From NCBI GenBank assembly GCA_016215105.1, contig JACRLJ010000009.1, forward strand, positions 1 to 47,831: DNA of 47,831 nucleotides, written 5' to 3'. Shown here piece by piece: positions 18,651-27,797 of this stretch. This stretch comes from Candidatus Hydrogenedentota bacterium (lineage in GTDB: Bacteria; Hydrogenedentota; Hydrogenedentia; Hydrogenedentales; SLHB01). A model generated the notes under the pieces. That model was not told where the DNA came from. It ran no database searches and saw nothing but the letters and a program-made list of their open reading frames with translations. The first letter of the stretch is position 1. Every line of letters starts with the position of its first letter. Position numbers and translations under genes: made by a program.

Positions 18651-18776
18651 ATCTGTGAGACGCCTACGCTAGATATTGACAGATTCTCTCATCACCCAGG
18701 TTGCTTAATTTTAGCACAGATTACACTGGCGGTCACGTTTGCGCCCGCTGTGGAGCCTGCGATGACGAAGGGGAGG

Positions 18777-19649
18777 CTAAGTGGGAGGACGCCAGCGCTG
18801 GATTGCTTTCTGGCCGCCCGCGCCAGGAACGAACATATCCGATTTCTGGAGGCCCAGTTCCTTGGCCATCTGAAGCGAGTAGTCTAGCTTGCCCATGTTG
18901 GGGTAGCGCCCGTTTGAGCCGAACGTGAACTTTGCGCCGGCGGCCTTTGCCGCCTTCAGGAAGTTCAATTTGGGAAGAACGAAACTGGAGCTTATCTCGA
19001 TGGCGATGGAATTCTTCACAGCCGCATCAACGACTCTCTGAATCCGCGCGTCCGTCCACCATGTGTCGAAATCCGCCACCAGCGCCGGCGGCAACCACGA
19101 GACGTTCGCGAGAATGTCCAAGGGTTCATTGGACAAGATCTCGATGTGCCAGTCCACGTAGCGGTCCATGAAAACTTTTAGGTCCCCGATATCCGAGGTC
19201 TTCTCCCAGAGCTTCATGCGTTTTCCGTTCTTGTCCGGAAATGTCATTGTGTCGCCAAGCACGAAATCGAGCTCCGCAAGCGCCTCCTTCGAGAAGCACC
19301 CCATCCAGTCCGTCCACTCGGCCTGAATCCCTTTGTACACCGGCTTGTCCTTCAGCATAGCGATGTATGCGCGAAGCTCCGTATCGTTGCTCAATACCGT
19401 CGGATAGACGTTTTCCTTCGTACCCGCGTGCTCGACTATGCCGAATTTGACGCCACGCTGCTCGGCGATTCCCAGCACTGCATCGATCGTGCTGTTATCC
19501 AGATGCACATGAAGGTCGCACAGTGGGAAATCTGTATCAGCCACAGTTTTCGACTCCTCTGAGCGGATCGAGCGCGCCGCAAGCCCCGCAGCGGCTGCGT
19601 ACGCAGCCGCATTTCCAATAAACCGGCGGCGGGTGATTATGTTCGTCAT
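18777..19649 (-). CDS. Tat-exported PHP-type metal-dependent hydrolase-like protein
   Basis: A 290-residue protein with a twin-arginine signal (TRRRFIGNAAAYAAAAGLAA), then a PHP-like fold. The metal-binding start motif is LCDLHVHLD, followed by FGIVEHAG and a C-terminal FTFGSNGRYPNMGKLDYS, in the pattern of histidinol-phosphatase-like PHP enzymes. ATG 19649 is preferred, with GAGGG upstream; an in-frame ATG lies 15 bases earlier. The export signal implies folding with its metal before transport to the periplasm. The substrate is unknown (a phosphoester or sugar compound is a family-based guess). Confidence 0.75.
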   Translation of the reverse strand: MTNIITRRRFIGNAAAYAAAAGLAARSIRSEESKTVADTDFPLCDLHVHLDNSTIDAVLGIAEQRGVKFGIVEHAGTKENVYPTVLSNDTELRAYIAMLKDKPVYKGIQAEWTDWMGCFSKEALAELDFVLGDTMTFPDKNGKRMKLWEKTSDIGDLKVFMDRYVDWHIEILSNEPLDILANVSWLPPALVADFDTWWTDARIQRVVDAAVKNSIAIEISSSFVLPKLNFLKAAKAAGAKFTFGSNGRYPNMGKLDYSLQMAKELGLQKSDMFVPGAGGQKAIQRWRPPT

Positions 19650-20371
19650 AGCGTGCCCTCGCATTGCGTTCGAAGAAGCGCCAGCGTACCGCAGGCCTGC
19701 CTAGCCGCACAAGTACGGTCTAACGAGTTTGATCAGAGTGCACTAGTTAGCCACTCTAACCTGTTAGTATGGCGCCATTTGACATTCCCGGCGCCTGAAG
19801 GTAAGATTATCGAAAGCTCGGCCGGGCTTTCCTTGGTTGGTGTTCTGGGGAGGCCCGAATCAAACAATGTTTTCGGAAGTTCTCGGTGGGAGGCTGGCTA
19901 CCGGACTTCCCGATACACGGCCAGTGCTCTTGTTGTCAGCGTCATCCGCGCCGGATGTAATGAAGTTGTTGACTGGAGTCATACCCGGAAACTCGTGGTT
20001 GTGGCTAATCCGTCTTTGCCGGTTGTAACGCACGCTTGACTGGCGGAGAAAATCGTTCTTGTCTTCCTGTATCGCAATGCGTGGCGGCCCTACATCTTGC
20101 CGGCGGCTCCGTTTTCACGCGGAGGAGTGTTCCGATGAGCTGTTAATTGGCCTTATTGATGCGAATTGTCTTCCACCGGCTTTTCTTGGCGCGCTTCCTC
20201 GGGTTTCTCAGCGCAGTTGGAGTAATCACGCCAATCGACTTTGCTTAAGGCGGCCCGGCCGCAACGGCAGAGTTATTGGTATGACTTCTTTGTCCACAAC
20301 ATCTACGCGAACAACGTGGAAGTTGCGGACAATGAAGCTAACAACCGATCTCAACCATCGGAGTAGCAGGC
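19650..20371. other. 722-base gene-free region between divergent genes
   Basis: Separates the minus-strand PHP-like gene from the plus-strand dockerin protein. Frames here are short, compositionally unlike the neighbours and without recognisable protein motifs. No RNA gene or strong promoter was identified, although both flanking genes must have control signals here. The end holds a GGAG ribosome site for the gene at 20372. Confidence 0.5.
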
Positions 20372-23122
20372 ATGGTTCGCCGAAGAAGGTCTATCATCGT
20401 TACCGCCACGCTCGTCATCGCGTCACTGTCGGCCCCGAGCGCATTCGCCGCGCCGGATCCCGTCGCCGGGGACGTAAACCTCGACGGACACGTTGACGCC
20501 GTTGACGTTCAGTTAGTGATCAACGCGGCTCTGAGCGTCCCAGTCGCCAGCGATACGGATGTGGACTTTGACGCGGCGCACGCAACCAACGCCATTGACG
20601 TTCAGCTGGTGATTAATGCCGCCCTAGGCATTGTTATTGATCGCGACAGAGACGGGTTGGCGGATATCGCCGAAGCCAATCTGGGCGTCAATCCCGATGT
20701 GAAGGACACTGACGGTGGTGGCGTGGACGACGGTGTCGAGGTGCTCGTTGACCATACCAATCCGTTGAACCCAGCGGACGACCAAGGCTTCGTCGCGCCC
20801 ACGGCGGACTTTACGGCCGTTCCCACTTCGGGAGCTTTTCCGCTTGACGTTCAGTTTACCGATACCTCGACCCCGGGTACGTCGCCAATCACGAGTTGGG
20901 CATGGGTATTTGGCGATGGAGGCGCCAGTACCGCTCAGGATCCGTTGCATACCTATACTGAACAAGGTACCTACAACGTCCAACTTACGGTACATACTTC
21001 CGGTGGACAAGACACTATCACCAAGTATAGCTACATTAACGTGACCCAGCCCGCCCAGCCCCAGGTCCTTTGGATCAGTCCCCAGGACGGCTTCTGGGAC
21101 GACCCGGCCAATTGGAGCACCGGCCAAGTTCCCAAAGCATCCGAGTTGGCTATCGTGGATCTACCCAGCCAGAACATTACGGTCACCGTGCGTAAACCCA
21201 CCACCCTCTATAATGCGCAGATTAAGGAAGCCCTGACCATCACCTCTGCCGGCACACTCGTGGAATCCGGCCAAGCGACGGTAGATAGCACATTCACAAT
21301 CACGGGCGGAGGTACGCTGCAGGTGGACGGCGCCGGCGCGACATTCACTGCGAACGGTTCAGTGCTACTCCAGAACCACAGGATTAACGTGCGCAACGGC
21401 GGGCTCGCCTCGTTCCCGACGCTAACCACGTTCACCTATGACGCGAGCGACAATCATACTCTCTTTGACATATCCGGGACGGGCTCCCACCTTGACCTGT
21501 CTCATCTGACCTCGTTCAACTTCGACGACGGCTTTTCGTCTACTATTGCGGCAACCATAAGCGTGTCCAGTTCGGGCCACCTGGATCTATCCGCATTGAC
21601 CACCGTTACCGTTGGAACCAACCATCACTTCGAGTTCGACGTGAATACCGGTGGCACAATCTCCGCAGACCTCCTGCAGTCCAGTTCGGGACTAGTGGTC
21701 ACCACCACTTCCGGCAGTTCGTTGAATCTCCCGGGCATTACCAGCGTGTCAAACGTTGGCGTTTCCGGTACCGGAGACCTAACTCTTCCCAATGCCACCG
21801 CCGCCGAACAGCTTTCCATATCGATTAGTGGTGGCTCGTTCGGGGCAGGCCTCCTGACTTCCATTGCCAACGGCTCGATCACACTGAATGGAACGGCTGC
21901 GGCGACGCTGCCGAGTCTGAGTACCTTGACCGACACGTCAATTGCCCTTGAGAATAGCGCATCATTAGCGCTGCCAGCGCTGACCAGCATGAGTTCGGTC
22001 ACCGGCAACACGCTATATCTTTCGGGTATCTCCGCCAGTTTCACTGCCGACAGCCTGACGAGTCTAACGAACGTCGTGCTGCAAGTCAGGAGCGGGGCCC
22101 ACCTCACGTTACCTGCTACCGCCTTCACCTGGTCATACAACGTGAACCCCCCTACTACGTTGGACGCGAGTGGTTCCGGTTCGCAGATCACCTTGCCGAA
22201 TCTGACCGGATTGACCTTTGACGGCGGCAGTTCGGCGGATATCACGATGTACGTATCGGCAGGCGACAATGGCGCTCTGAATCTGCCGGAGTTGGTGAAC
22301 GTTACGCTGGGGACAAACCACAAGTACGAACTCGACGCCGGGTCTGGCGGATCCATTTCCGCCGACAAGCTGGTAACCAACAACGGCTTGAAGTTGTGGA
22401 CGGGTTCCGACAGTACGCTGACGCTTCCGGGTCTGACCAACTTGTCGAGCGTCAGCATCTCCGGAACGGGCCACCTGGTCCTTCCGAGTGTTACCGCCGG
22501 CGACGGGTTGTCGGTCTCGATCAATGGCGGCTCGGTTTCCGCCGACGGTCTGGCGTCCATTTCCAACGGTTCGCTTACGGTGTACGGAACAGCGACGATG
22601 ACACTGCCGGTCCTTGCCAGTTTGACGGGTACCTCGATTGATGTGGAGAATTCGGCGTCGCTCTCGCTCCCAAGTCTGACGAGTATCACGGCGACTACTG
22701 GCAAGACGCTGTACCTCTCGAATTCCGCCGCCTTCACTGCCGCCAGCTTGTCGAGTGTGACGAACCTCGTCCTTCAGGTGAGGAGTGGCGCAGTCCTGAC
22801 TCTGCCTATCTCGTCGTACAACTGGACGATCAACTCTGATGCGGTCCCGTTTGACTCGAGCGGTTCTGGCTCACAACTTAGACTGCCGTCGTTGACTCAT
22901 GTCACGTTCGACGCCGGTGTCGCCTCCGACATTACCTTACTCGTTTCAGCCACAAACGGAGCGCATATTGACGCCGCGGCTTTGAATTCGGTGACCCTCG
23001 GCACAAACCACCACGTGAACATTACCGCCGATGGCGCCGGCAGCCACATCGCAATTACCGCGCTGACGCCACTACCTGCGAATGTAACGTCCGCGGGTAC
23101 CAACGGGGGAACTATCCTATAA
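20372..23122 (+). CDS. secreted dockerin-PKD protein with three long tandem repeats
   Basis: A 916-residue exported protein. The signal peptide ends near SAFAA. A dockerin sits at the N-terminus (about 30-90; [13 protein letters not shown] and [14 protein letters not shown]), followed by thrombospondin type-3 repeats (DRDGLADIAE, DTDGGGVDDGVEV) and a PKD domain (about 147-228, TADFTAVPTSGAFPLDVQFT to YNVQLTVHTSGG). Next comes a WDDPANWSTGQVP segment typical of beta-strand-rich surface proteins, then a Ser/Thr/Gly/Leu-rich solenoid. The solenoid is built of repeats of about 231 residues marked by GTNHHFEF, GTNHKYEL and GTNHHVNI; the third copy is incomplete. There is no membrane anchor or sorting tail, so it is probably released or held through its dockerin. 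Confidence 0.85.
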   Translation: MVRRRRSIIVTATLVIASLSAPSAFAAPDPVAGDVNLDGHVDAVDVQLVINAALSVPVASDTDVDFDAAHATNAIDVQLVINAALGIVIDRDRDGLADIAEANLGVNPDVKDTDGGGVDDGVEVLVDHTNPLNPADDQGFVAPTADFTAVPTSGAFPLDVQFTDTSTPGTSPITSWAWVFGDGGASTAQDPLHTYTEQGTYNVQLTVHTSGGQDTITKYSYINVTQPAQPQVLWISPQDGFWDDPANWSTGQVPKASELAIVDLPSQNITVTVRKPTTLYNAQIKEALTITSAGTLVESGQATVDSTFTITGGGTLQVDGAGATFTANGSVLLQNHRINVRNGGLASFPTLTTFTYDASDNHTLFDISGTGSHLDLSHLTSFNFDDGFSSTIAATISVSSSGHLDLSALTTVTVGTNHHFEFDVNTGGTISADLLQSSSGLVVTTTSGSSLNLPGITSVSNVGVSGTGDLTLPNATAAEQLSISISGGSFGAGLLTSIANGSITLNGTAAATLPSLSTLTDTSIALENSASLALPALTSMSSVTGNTLYLSGISASFTADSLTSLTNVVLQVRSGAHLTLPATAFTWSYNVNPPTTLDASGSGSQITLPNLTGLTFDGGSSADITMYVSAGDNGALNLPELVNVTLGTNHKYELDAGSGGSISADKLVTNNGLKLWTGSDSTLTLPGLTNLSSVSISGTGHLVLPSVTAGDGLSVSINGGSVSADGLASISNGSLTVYGTATMTLPVLASLTGTSIDVENSASLSLPSLTSITATTGKTLYLSNSAAFTAASLSSVTNLVLQVRSGAVLTLPISSYNWTINSDAVPFDSSGSGSQLRLPSLTHVTFDAGVASDITLLVSATNGAHIDAAALNSVTLGTNHHVNITADGAGSHIAITALTPLPANVTSAGTNGGTIL

Positions 23123-23152
23123 GGTAGCGAATCGCGACGTATTGCCAACCAT

Positions 23153-23191
23153 AGCGGGCTGCGCCGGAACCGGCGCAGCCCGCTTATTTCG
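23153..23191 (+). terminator. terminator after the dockerin-PKD gene
   Basis: A perfect 15-base inverted repeat (AGCGGGCTGCGCCGG/CCGGCGCAGCCCGCT) with a two-base centre is followed by TTATTT. It lies 30 bases after the stop codon. Confidence 0.75.
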
Positions 23192-23301
23192 TCCACCCAT
23201 GTTGCAGCCGCTGGAGCTTTGCCGCTGTTCCAGATAAGATAGCGCCGTGAATCGCTCCAGAATAGGGGAAAGCTGGAAGCGTTACCGGGAGATAGGATTG
23301 T

Positions 23302-24690
23302 ATGAAGCATGCGTCTTTGATAGTCGCAGGTATCGCATTAATGTATACATCCGGAGCTGTCGCCGTGACCGAACAAGCCAGGCAAAAATTGAACGAATCC
23401 GACGTGGCGTTCCTCTGGGAACTCACCGGCGCGGTAGTCCAGGAGTCCCGTGTCGTCCCGGGCGCGAAAGTTGGGAAATACGGACCCAACACCACGGGCG
23501 GCATCCTGATTCGTCCCGGCGGACGCGACTGCTACCCTGCATTCTGGATTCGGGATTACACCATGTCGCTCGATTGCGGCCGCATCTCCGTTGAGGAGCA
23601 GAAGCATGCGCTCCTCCTGACCGCCGCGAATCAGCAGGACACCGAATGGCGCCTTCCAAGCGGCAGCGTCGTCACGCCCGGATCGATTCCCGACCATATC
23701 ACCTTCGGCGGTAAGCCCATCTACTATCCTGGCACGCTCGATGACTACGACGGCCAAGGCGGGCCGCGCTGGGGAAAACTGCCGTGCCTTGACGACCACT
23801 TCTACTTTATCCACATGGCGGCGAAATATGTCGAGACGAGTGGCGACAAAGAAATTCTCCGGCAGATCATCAAGGGAAAGACCCTGGCTGCGCGCCTCGA
23901 GGACGCGTTCGCCATGCCGCCGTCCCGGCCCGATACCGGGCTGGTGTACGCCGACGCCGAGGCGCGCGGTGTCACCTTCGGATTTGTGGACGCCATCGTT
24001 CACACGGGCGATCTGCTGTTCTGCTCCCTTCTCAAGATGCAGGCGGCGGACGAACTCTCGTGGCTCTTGGAGTCTAGCGCCGACCCCAGCCACGCGCGAC
24101 GCTACCATGCTATTTCGGATCGCTTGCGCAAGGCCATACCCAAGACTTTCGCTTCGAAAGACGGCCTGCTTCGCGCCTCGACCGGCGCCAGCGGCCAGCC
24201 GGATGTGTGGGGATCGGCCTACGCGGTCTATATCGGCGCGCTGGATCGAAAACACGAATCCCAAGTCTGCCGTGAATTGGCCTGGGCGTACCGCAACGGA
24301 GTCCTGGCGTGGAAAGGCAACATCCGCCACGTGCTGACGAAAGACGACTTCAGCAAGACCACCGCCTGGGAAAACACCGACGTAAAGGTCAACCAATACC
24401 AAAATGGAGCGTACTGGGGCACGCCAACCGGTTGGGTCGCCTACGCGATTGCGAAAGCAGAACCGGAGTCTGCGGTGAAACTCATGACGGAATACGTCGC
24501 CGAGTTGCGCGAAGGGGATTTCCGCAAAGGGCCGGATTTCGGCTCGCCCTGGGAGTGCATGCACCCCGACGGCGCGTACCGCCAGAACGCGGTGTACATG
24601 ACCAGCGTGACGTGTCCCGCCGCCGCTCTCAATCGCCTGAACGCTGAGTTAAGCGGAACGAAGATCAAACGCGGCGCCGGGAAACACTAA
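23302..24690 (+). CDS. secreted (alpha/alpha)6-barrel glycosidase-like protein
   Basis: A 462-residue protein with a signal peptide (MKHASLIVAGIALMYTSGAVA). The body has the look of six-hairpin glycosidases: FWIRDYTMSLDCG, LDDHFYFIHMAAKYVETSGD, WGSAYAVYIGAL, VNQYQNGAYWGTPTGWVAYA and a C-terminal SPWECMHPDG. The Trp/Arg/Asp and Tyr-rich segments fit a substrate pocket in a helical toroid. The family cannot be named with confidence (GH15/GH63/amylo-glucosidase relatives are candidates). It probably acts on oligosaccharides in the periplasm and lies near a GH116-like enzyme and a sugar isomerase-like gene. Confidence 0.7.
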   Translation: MKHASLIVAGIALMYTSGAVAVTEQARQKLNESDVAFLWELTGAVVQESRVVPGAKVGKYGPNTTGGILIRPGGRDCYPAFWIRDYTMSLDCGRISVEEQKHALLLTAANQQDTEWRLPSGSVVTPGSIPDHITFGGKPIYYPGTLDDYDGQGGPRWGKLPCLDDHFYFIHMAAKYVETSGDKEILRQIIKGKTLAARLEDAFAMPPSRPDTGLVYADAEARGVTFGFVDAIVHTGDLLFCSLLKMQAADELSWLLESSADPSHARRYHAISDRLRKAIPKTFASKDGLLRASTGASGQPDVWGSAYAVYIGALDRKHESQVCRELAWAYRNGVLAWKGNIRHVLTKDDFSKTTAWENTDVKVNQYQNGAYWGTPTGWVAYAIAKAEPESAVKLMTEYVAELREGDFRKGPDFGSPWECMHPDGAYRQNAVYMTSVTCPAAALNRLNAELSGTKIKRGAGKH

Positions 24691-24718
24691 GAAGTCCCAA
24701 CATAACTTTGAATCATCG

Positions 24719-24787
24719 AATGTAGCGCCGGCATCTTGTCGACTTCTTAGCGACTGAACAATGCCGGCTGGAAGCCGGCGCTACATT
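24719..24787. repeat. palindromic dispersed element with 14-bp terminal inverted repeats, copy 1
   Basis: The ends AATGTAGCGCCGGC (24719-24732) and GCCGGCGCTACATT (24774-24787) are perfect inverted repeats. The right part contains GCCGGCTGGAAGCCGGC, itself a hairpin. A related copy lies at 43514-43568. Size and structure fit a REP- or MITE-like non-coding element. Confidence 0.8.
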
Positions 24788-24841
24788 GGCGCAGACTGCC
24801 CCGTGGTCTTGTTAGGGGCGCTAGAGATAGGAGGGTTTTCC

Positions 24842-25204
24842 ATGCTCGGAGGCATCTGGTACAACGGGACCCAAAGTAGCAGTTGGGCGCATGACGAAGC
24901 CGTAATGCAGGCGACCAGCCAGGCCCAGACGGACAACGCCGCCCGTGTCCGCGAAGTCGAACGGGAAGTCGAGCGCCTCAAACTGTTGAATCAGGCCCTC
25001 TGGGAACTGCTCCGCGCCCGCCTGAACGTGACGGACGCCGATCTCGAAAAGGTCATCCGCGACGTAGACCTCCGCGATGGCGTCGAAGACGGGCGGATGA
25101 CCACCACCGCTCTAAAGTGTCCCACCTGCGGCCGCGTCTCGTCTTCGCGGCACTGGAAATGCCTCTACTGTGGCCAGCAGTTCGAAAAGCCCATCGCAGG
25201 ATGA
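24842..25204 (+). CDS. coiled-coil zinc-ribbon protein
   Basis: A 120-residue protein starting at ATG 24842 behind AGGAGGG. Residues about 35-60 form a charged coiled coil (RVREVEREVERLKLLNQAL). The C-terminus carries a zinc ribbon with two CxxC knuckles (LKCPTCGR and KCLYCGQ). Probably a small cytoplasmic protein mediating protein or nucleic-acid contacts; no specific role can be assigned. Confidence 0.7.
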   Translation: MLGGIWYNGTQSSSWAHDEAVMQATSQAQTDNAARVREVEREVERLKLLNQALWELLRARLNVTDADLEKVIRDVDLRDGVEDGRMTTTALKCPTCGRVSSSRHWKCLYCGQQFEKPIAG

Positions 25205-25286
25205 CCCTCTTTGTCCTTCTGAGCCGGGCATCTCGGGACGGGTTGTCTGTGAAGAGAACTCCGAATCGAAACACGGAGATCGGGAG

Positions 25287-25306
25287 GGCGGATGTCCTCA
25301 TCCGCC
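25287..25306. repeat. intergenic hairpin
   Basis: GGCGGATG and CATCCGCC pair perfectly around a 4-base loop, in the 274-base gap before the sugar isomerase-like gene. There is no T tract, so it is not an obvious terminator. It may belong to a dispersed repeat family, which one window cannot show. Confidence 0.45.
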
Positions 25307-25478
25307 GGTCGGAGCGCATAGAGTAGCAACACTTGGAGCACCATTCTGGGTTCGAAACATTCGCCAAGAAGTGTTCGTTGTCGTAAACTCTCGGTAACGA
25401 AAACCAACGCACGACGGACTTGAGCTCTCTTGAGTTCGAGGCAACATCCGCGCACCGCGCGGCAAGGAGTTAAGAACC

Positions 25479-26372
25479 ATGTACCAGGAAGCCATTCGCA
25501 TCGGCACACTCGTGCCCGGCAGACAAGACACCGCCGCCTACATCAAACAGATTCTTGATCACGGGTTCGAGTCCTTTTCTATCACCTTCTGGAAGACCGT
25601 AGGCGATACGGACCTGGCGCGGCTCGCCAATGACGTTAACGACACGCTTGCCGGTTACGATATTCGAATTAGCAGCCTCGGAGTCTTCGGCAATCCGCTC
25701 GAACTTCACAACGAAGCCGAGGAGACCCGTGCGAGTTGGCGGAAGCTAATCGACGCCGCGCCACTGTTTGATTGCGATATCGTCGCGGGTTTCGCCGGGC
25801 GTCTGATCGACAAGCCCATCCCCGAGAGTGTGCCGCGATTCAAAGAAGTGTTCGGTTCCTTAGCCCAGCGCGCCGCCGACAAGGGTGTCCGCCTTGCTTT
25901 CGAGAACTGCGAAATGGGCGGCTCGTGGGAGCGCGGCGACTGGAACATAGCGCAAATCCCCGCCGCGTGGGAGCTCATGTTCGACGCTGTGCCAGCGGAC
26001 AACATTGGCCTCGAATGGGAACCCGCGCACCAACTCGAGAAGTTGATCGACCCCATGCCGCAACTCCGCAAATGGGTCAAGAAGATCTTTCACCTGCACG
26101 GCAAAGACGCCACCATCCACTGGGACGTCATCCGCGAACACGGCGTCAAAGGCGGCAAACAATACGCCTACCACCGCACCCCCGGTTTCGGCGACAGTAA
26201 CTGGACCGACATCATCTCCGAATTGCGTCAGGGCGGCTTTACCGGCAGCATCGACATCGAAGGCTGGCACGACCCGGTCTACCGCGGTGACCTCGAAATG
26301 ATGGGCCAGGTCCACGGCCTGAACTACCTCAAACAATGCCGCGGCGGCGCCTACGCGCCCAACCCGGTCTAA
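25479..26372 (+). CDS. sugar phosphate isomerase/epimerase-like TIM barrel
   Basis: A 297-residue cytoplasmic protein of the xylose-isomerase-like/AP-endonuclease-2 barrel superfamily. Seen strand-end motifs with likely metal ligands are RLAFENCEMGG (Glu), NIGLEWEPAHQL (Glu/His), FHLHGKD (His/Asp) and GSIDIEGWHDP (Glu/His). These fit a divalent-metal sugar isomerase or epimerase. AAGGAG lies just before ATG 25479. It neighbours glycoside hydrolases, consistent with monosaccharide use. The exact substrate is unknown. Confidence 0.85.
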   Translation: MYQEAIRIGTLVPGRQDTAAYIKQILDHGFESFSITFWKTVGDTDLARLANDVNDTLAGYDIRISSLGVFGNPLELHNEAEETRASWRKLIDAAPLFDCDIVAGFAGRLIDKPIPESVPRFKEVFGSLAQRAADKGVRLAFENCEMGGSWERGDWNIAQIPAAWELMFDAVPADNIGLEWEPAHQLEKLIDPMPQLRKWVKKIFHLHGKDATIHWDVIREHGVKGGKQYAYHRTPGFGDSNWTDIISELRQGGFTGSIDIEGWHDPVYRGDLEMMGQVHGLNYLKQCRGGAYAPNPV

Positions 26373-26472
26373 CGCTGGGAACTGAGGGAGTCTTGACCGA
26401 GCGCTCGGTTCCCTCCTCTTTTCCAGTATACTATACCCAGTTGTGACGTATCGCAGCAGAGGATAGAGCAAC

Positions 26473-26793
26473 ATGACGATCGGTCTTGCGCCAATTCTGG
26501 ACGACCTGAAGGATCGCCTATCGAGACTGTATGGCGCGCGCCTTCAAGGTGTCTATCTATACGGATCGTACGCACGCCAAGAGGATTCCGCGGAGTCCGA
26601 TGTCGACGTATTGATCGTTCTTGATCGAGTCGATAGCTACTGCACTGAGGTAACGCGAACCGGAGAGCTGGTTTCCGAGCTATCACTGGAACTGGGCAGG
26701 ACAATCAGTTGCGTCTTCTTGCCAATGGACCGTTGGCTGAATGGCGAGACTATGTTTGTTCTGAATGCTCGTAAGGACGCCGTCCCGGTATGA
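26473..26793 (+). CDS. MNT-domain minimal nucleotidyltransferase (antitoxin-like)
   Basis: A 106-residue protein with the minimal nucleotidyltransferase signature GSYARQEDSAESDVDVLIVL (GS, then D-x-D). In HEPN/MNT pairs this protein modifies or neutralises the HEPN toxin. Its stop overlaps the start of the HEPN gene (ATGA), and GAGGAT precedes ATG 26473. The role as antitoxin is inferred from the pairing. Confidence 0.85.
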   Translation: MTIGLAPILDDLKDRLSRLYGARLQGVYLYGSYARQEDSAESDVDVLIVLDRVDSYCTEVTRTGELVSELSLELGRTISCVFLPMDRWLNGETMFVLNARKDAVPV

Positions 26794-27176
26794 GGGAGGA
26801 ATCCCTGGGTCTACTGCAAAAGGCTCGCAGAGCACTGCGTGCGGCCGACGTGCTTCTTCACTCAGGCGACTCAGAATTTGCCACCGGGCGCGCCTACTAT
26901 GCCATGCTCTACACCGCCGAGGCGCTCCTTCGAGAACGGGGTCTCGAATATGCCAAGCACGCTGCCGTCCATTCGGCATACGGTATGCACTTTGCCAAAA
27001 CAGCCCTAATCGACCCGAAGTTCCACCGTTGGATGCTCGAAGCCTTCAGCATAAGGCTCACGGGTGATTACGATATCTCGGCCAGCATCGAGCCCGACAT
27101 TGCGCTGTCGACCATCGAGCATGCTCGCGAGTTTCTTGACGCAGCCGAGCGTTTCCTGGGAATTGGAAACTCCTGA
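26790..27176 (+). CDS. HEPN-domain protein (UPF0332-like), partner of MNT
   Basis: A 128-residue helical protein with the HEPN pattern ATGRAYYAMLYTAEALLRER, then HSAYGMHFAKTALID and a C-terminal helix. It overlaps the MNT gene by four bases, the usual order for this type of two-gene module. I do not see the canonical RxxxxH RNase motif at the expected place, so nuclease activity is not assured. Confidence 0.8.
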   Translation: MREESLGLLQKARRALRAADVLLHSGDSEFATGRAYYAMLYTAEALLRERGLEYAKHAAVHSAYGMHFAKTALIDPKFHRWMLEAFSIRLTGDYDISASIEPDIALSTIEHAREFLDAAERFLGIGNS

Positions 27177-27225
27177 CGCATGCCAGCGCGCGAAATCGTG
27201 ACAACCGCAGTGGATTGAGACTCCC

Positions 27226-27717
27226 ATGACCTACACCCCGATCCTCGGCACACTCGGCTACATCATGTCCCCCGACGGGCGCTCCACCCTCATGGTTCAC
27301 CGCAATAAACGTCTCGACGACAATCACTACGGCAAGTTCAACGGACTCGGAGGCAAGATGGAGCTTGGCGAAGATGTCATCTCCTGCATCCGCCGCGAGA
27401 TCCGCGAAGAAGCCGGCATCGAATGCGAGTCGCTTGTCCTGCGCGGAACCATCAACTGGCCCGGCTTCGGCAAGGGCGGCGAGGACTGGTTCGGATTCAT
27501 CTTCCGCATCGACCGATTCAGCGGAACCCCGCACACCGAAAACCACGAAGGCACGCTAGAATGGGTCCCCGTCGACCGCATCCTTGAACTCCCCCTCTGG
27601 GAAGGCGACCGCCACTTCATCCCCCTCGTGTTCAACGACGACCTTCCCCCATTCCACGGCGTCATGCCTTACCTCGATGGCCATCCCGTAAGCTGGAGCT
27701 ACCAAATCATCGGCTAG
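27226..27717 (+). CDS. Nudix hydrolase (MutT/8-oxo-dGTPase-like)
   Basis: A 163-residue enzyme with a Nudix box running from GGKMELGED through REIREEAGI (pattern Gx5Ex7REUxEExGU). The flanking lines TLMVHRNKRLDDNHYGKFNG and the end VSWSYQIIG resemble bacterial MutT-type 8-oxo-dGTP diphosphatases that sanitise oxidised nucleotides. It stands alone between two toxin-antitoxin-like pairs. Substrate preference is inferred. Confidence 0.9.
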   Translation: MTYTPILGTLGYIMSPDGRSTLMVHRNKRLDDNHYGKFNGLGGKMELGEDVISCIRREIREEAGIECESLVLRGTINWPGFGKGGEDWFGFIFRIDRFSGTPHTENHEGTLEWVPVDRILELPLWEGDRHFIPLVFNDDLPPFHGVMPYLDGHPVSWSYQIIG

Positions 27718-27762
27718 CGCTCGCGTAAACTCGCGTACGTCCGTTCATCACCTGTTTCTATG

Positions 27763-27771
27763 TGATATACT
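27763..27771 (+). promoter_or_regulatory. extended -10 promoter of the Phd/ParE-like pair
   Basis: TG-A-TATACT is an extended -10 element about 12 bases before the AAGGAGGG ribosome site of the antitoxin gene. The -35 region is weak. Confidence 0.4.
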
Positions 27772-27797
27772 GTGTGTGCTCTAAGGAGGGCGCTACT

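Noticed and set aside
19653-20039. Frame of 128 codons in the gap before the dockerin-PKD gene
   Set aside because: It has no recognisable motif, starts on the opposite strand inside the PHP-like gene's upstream region, and has no ribosome site.
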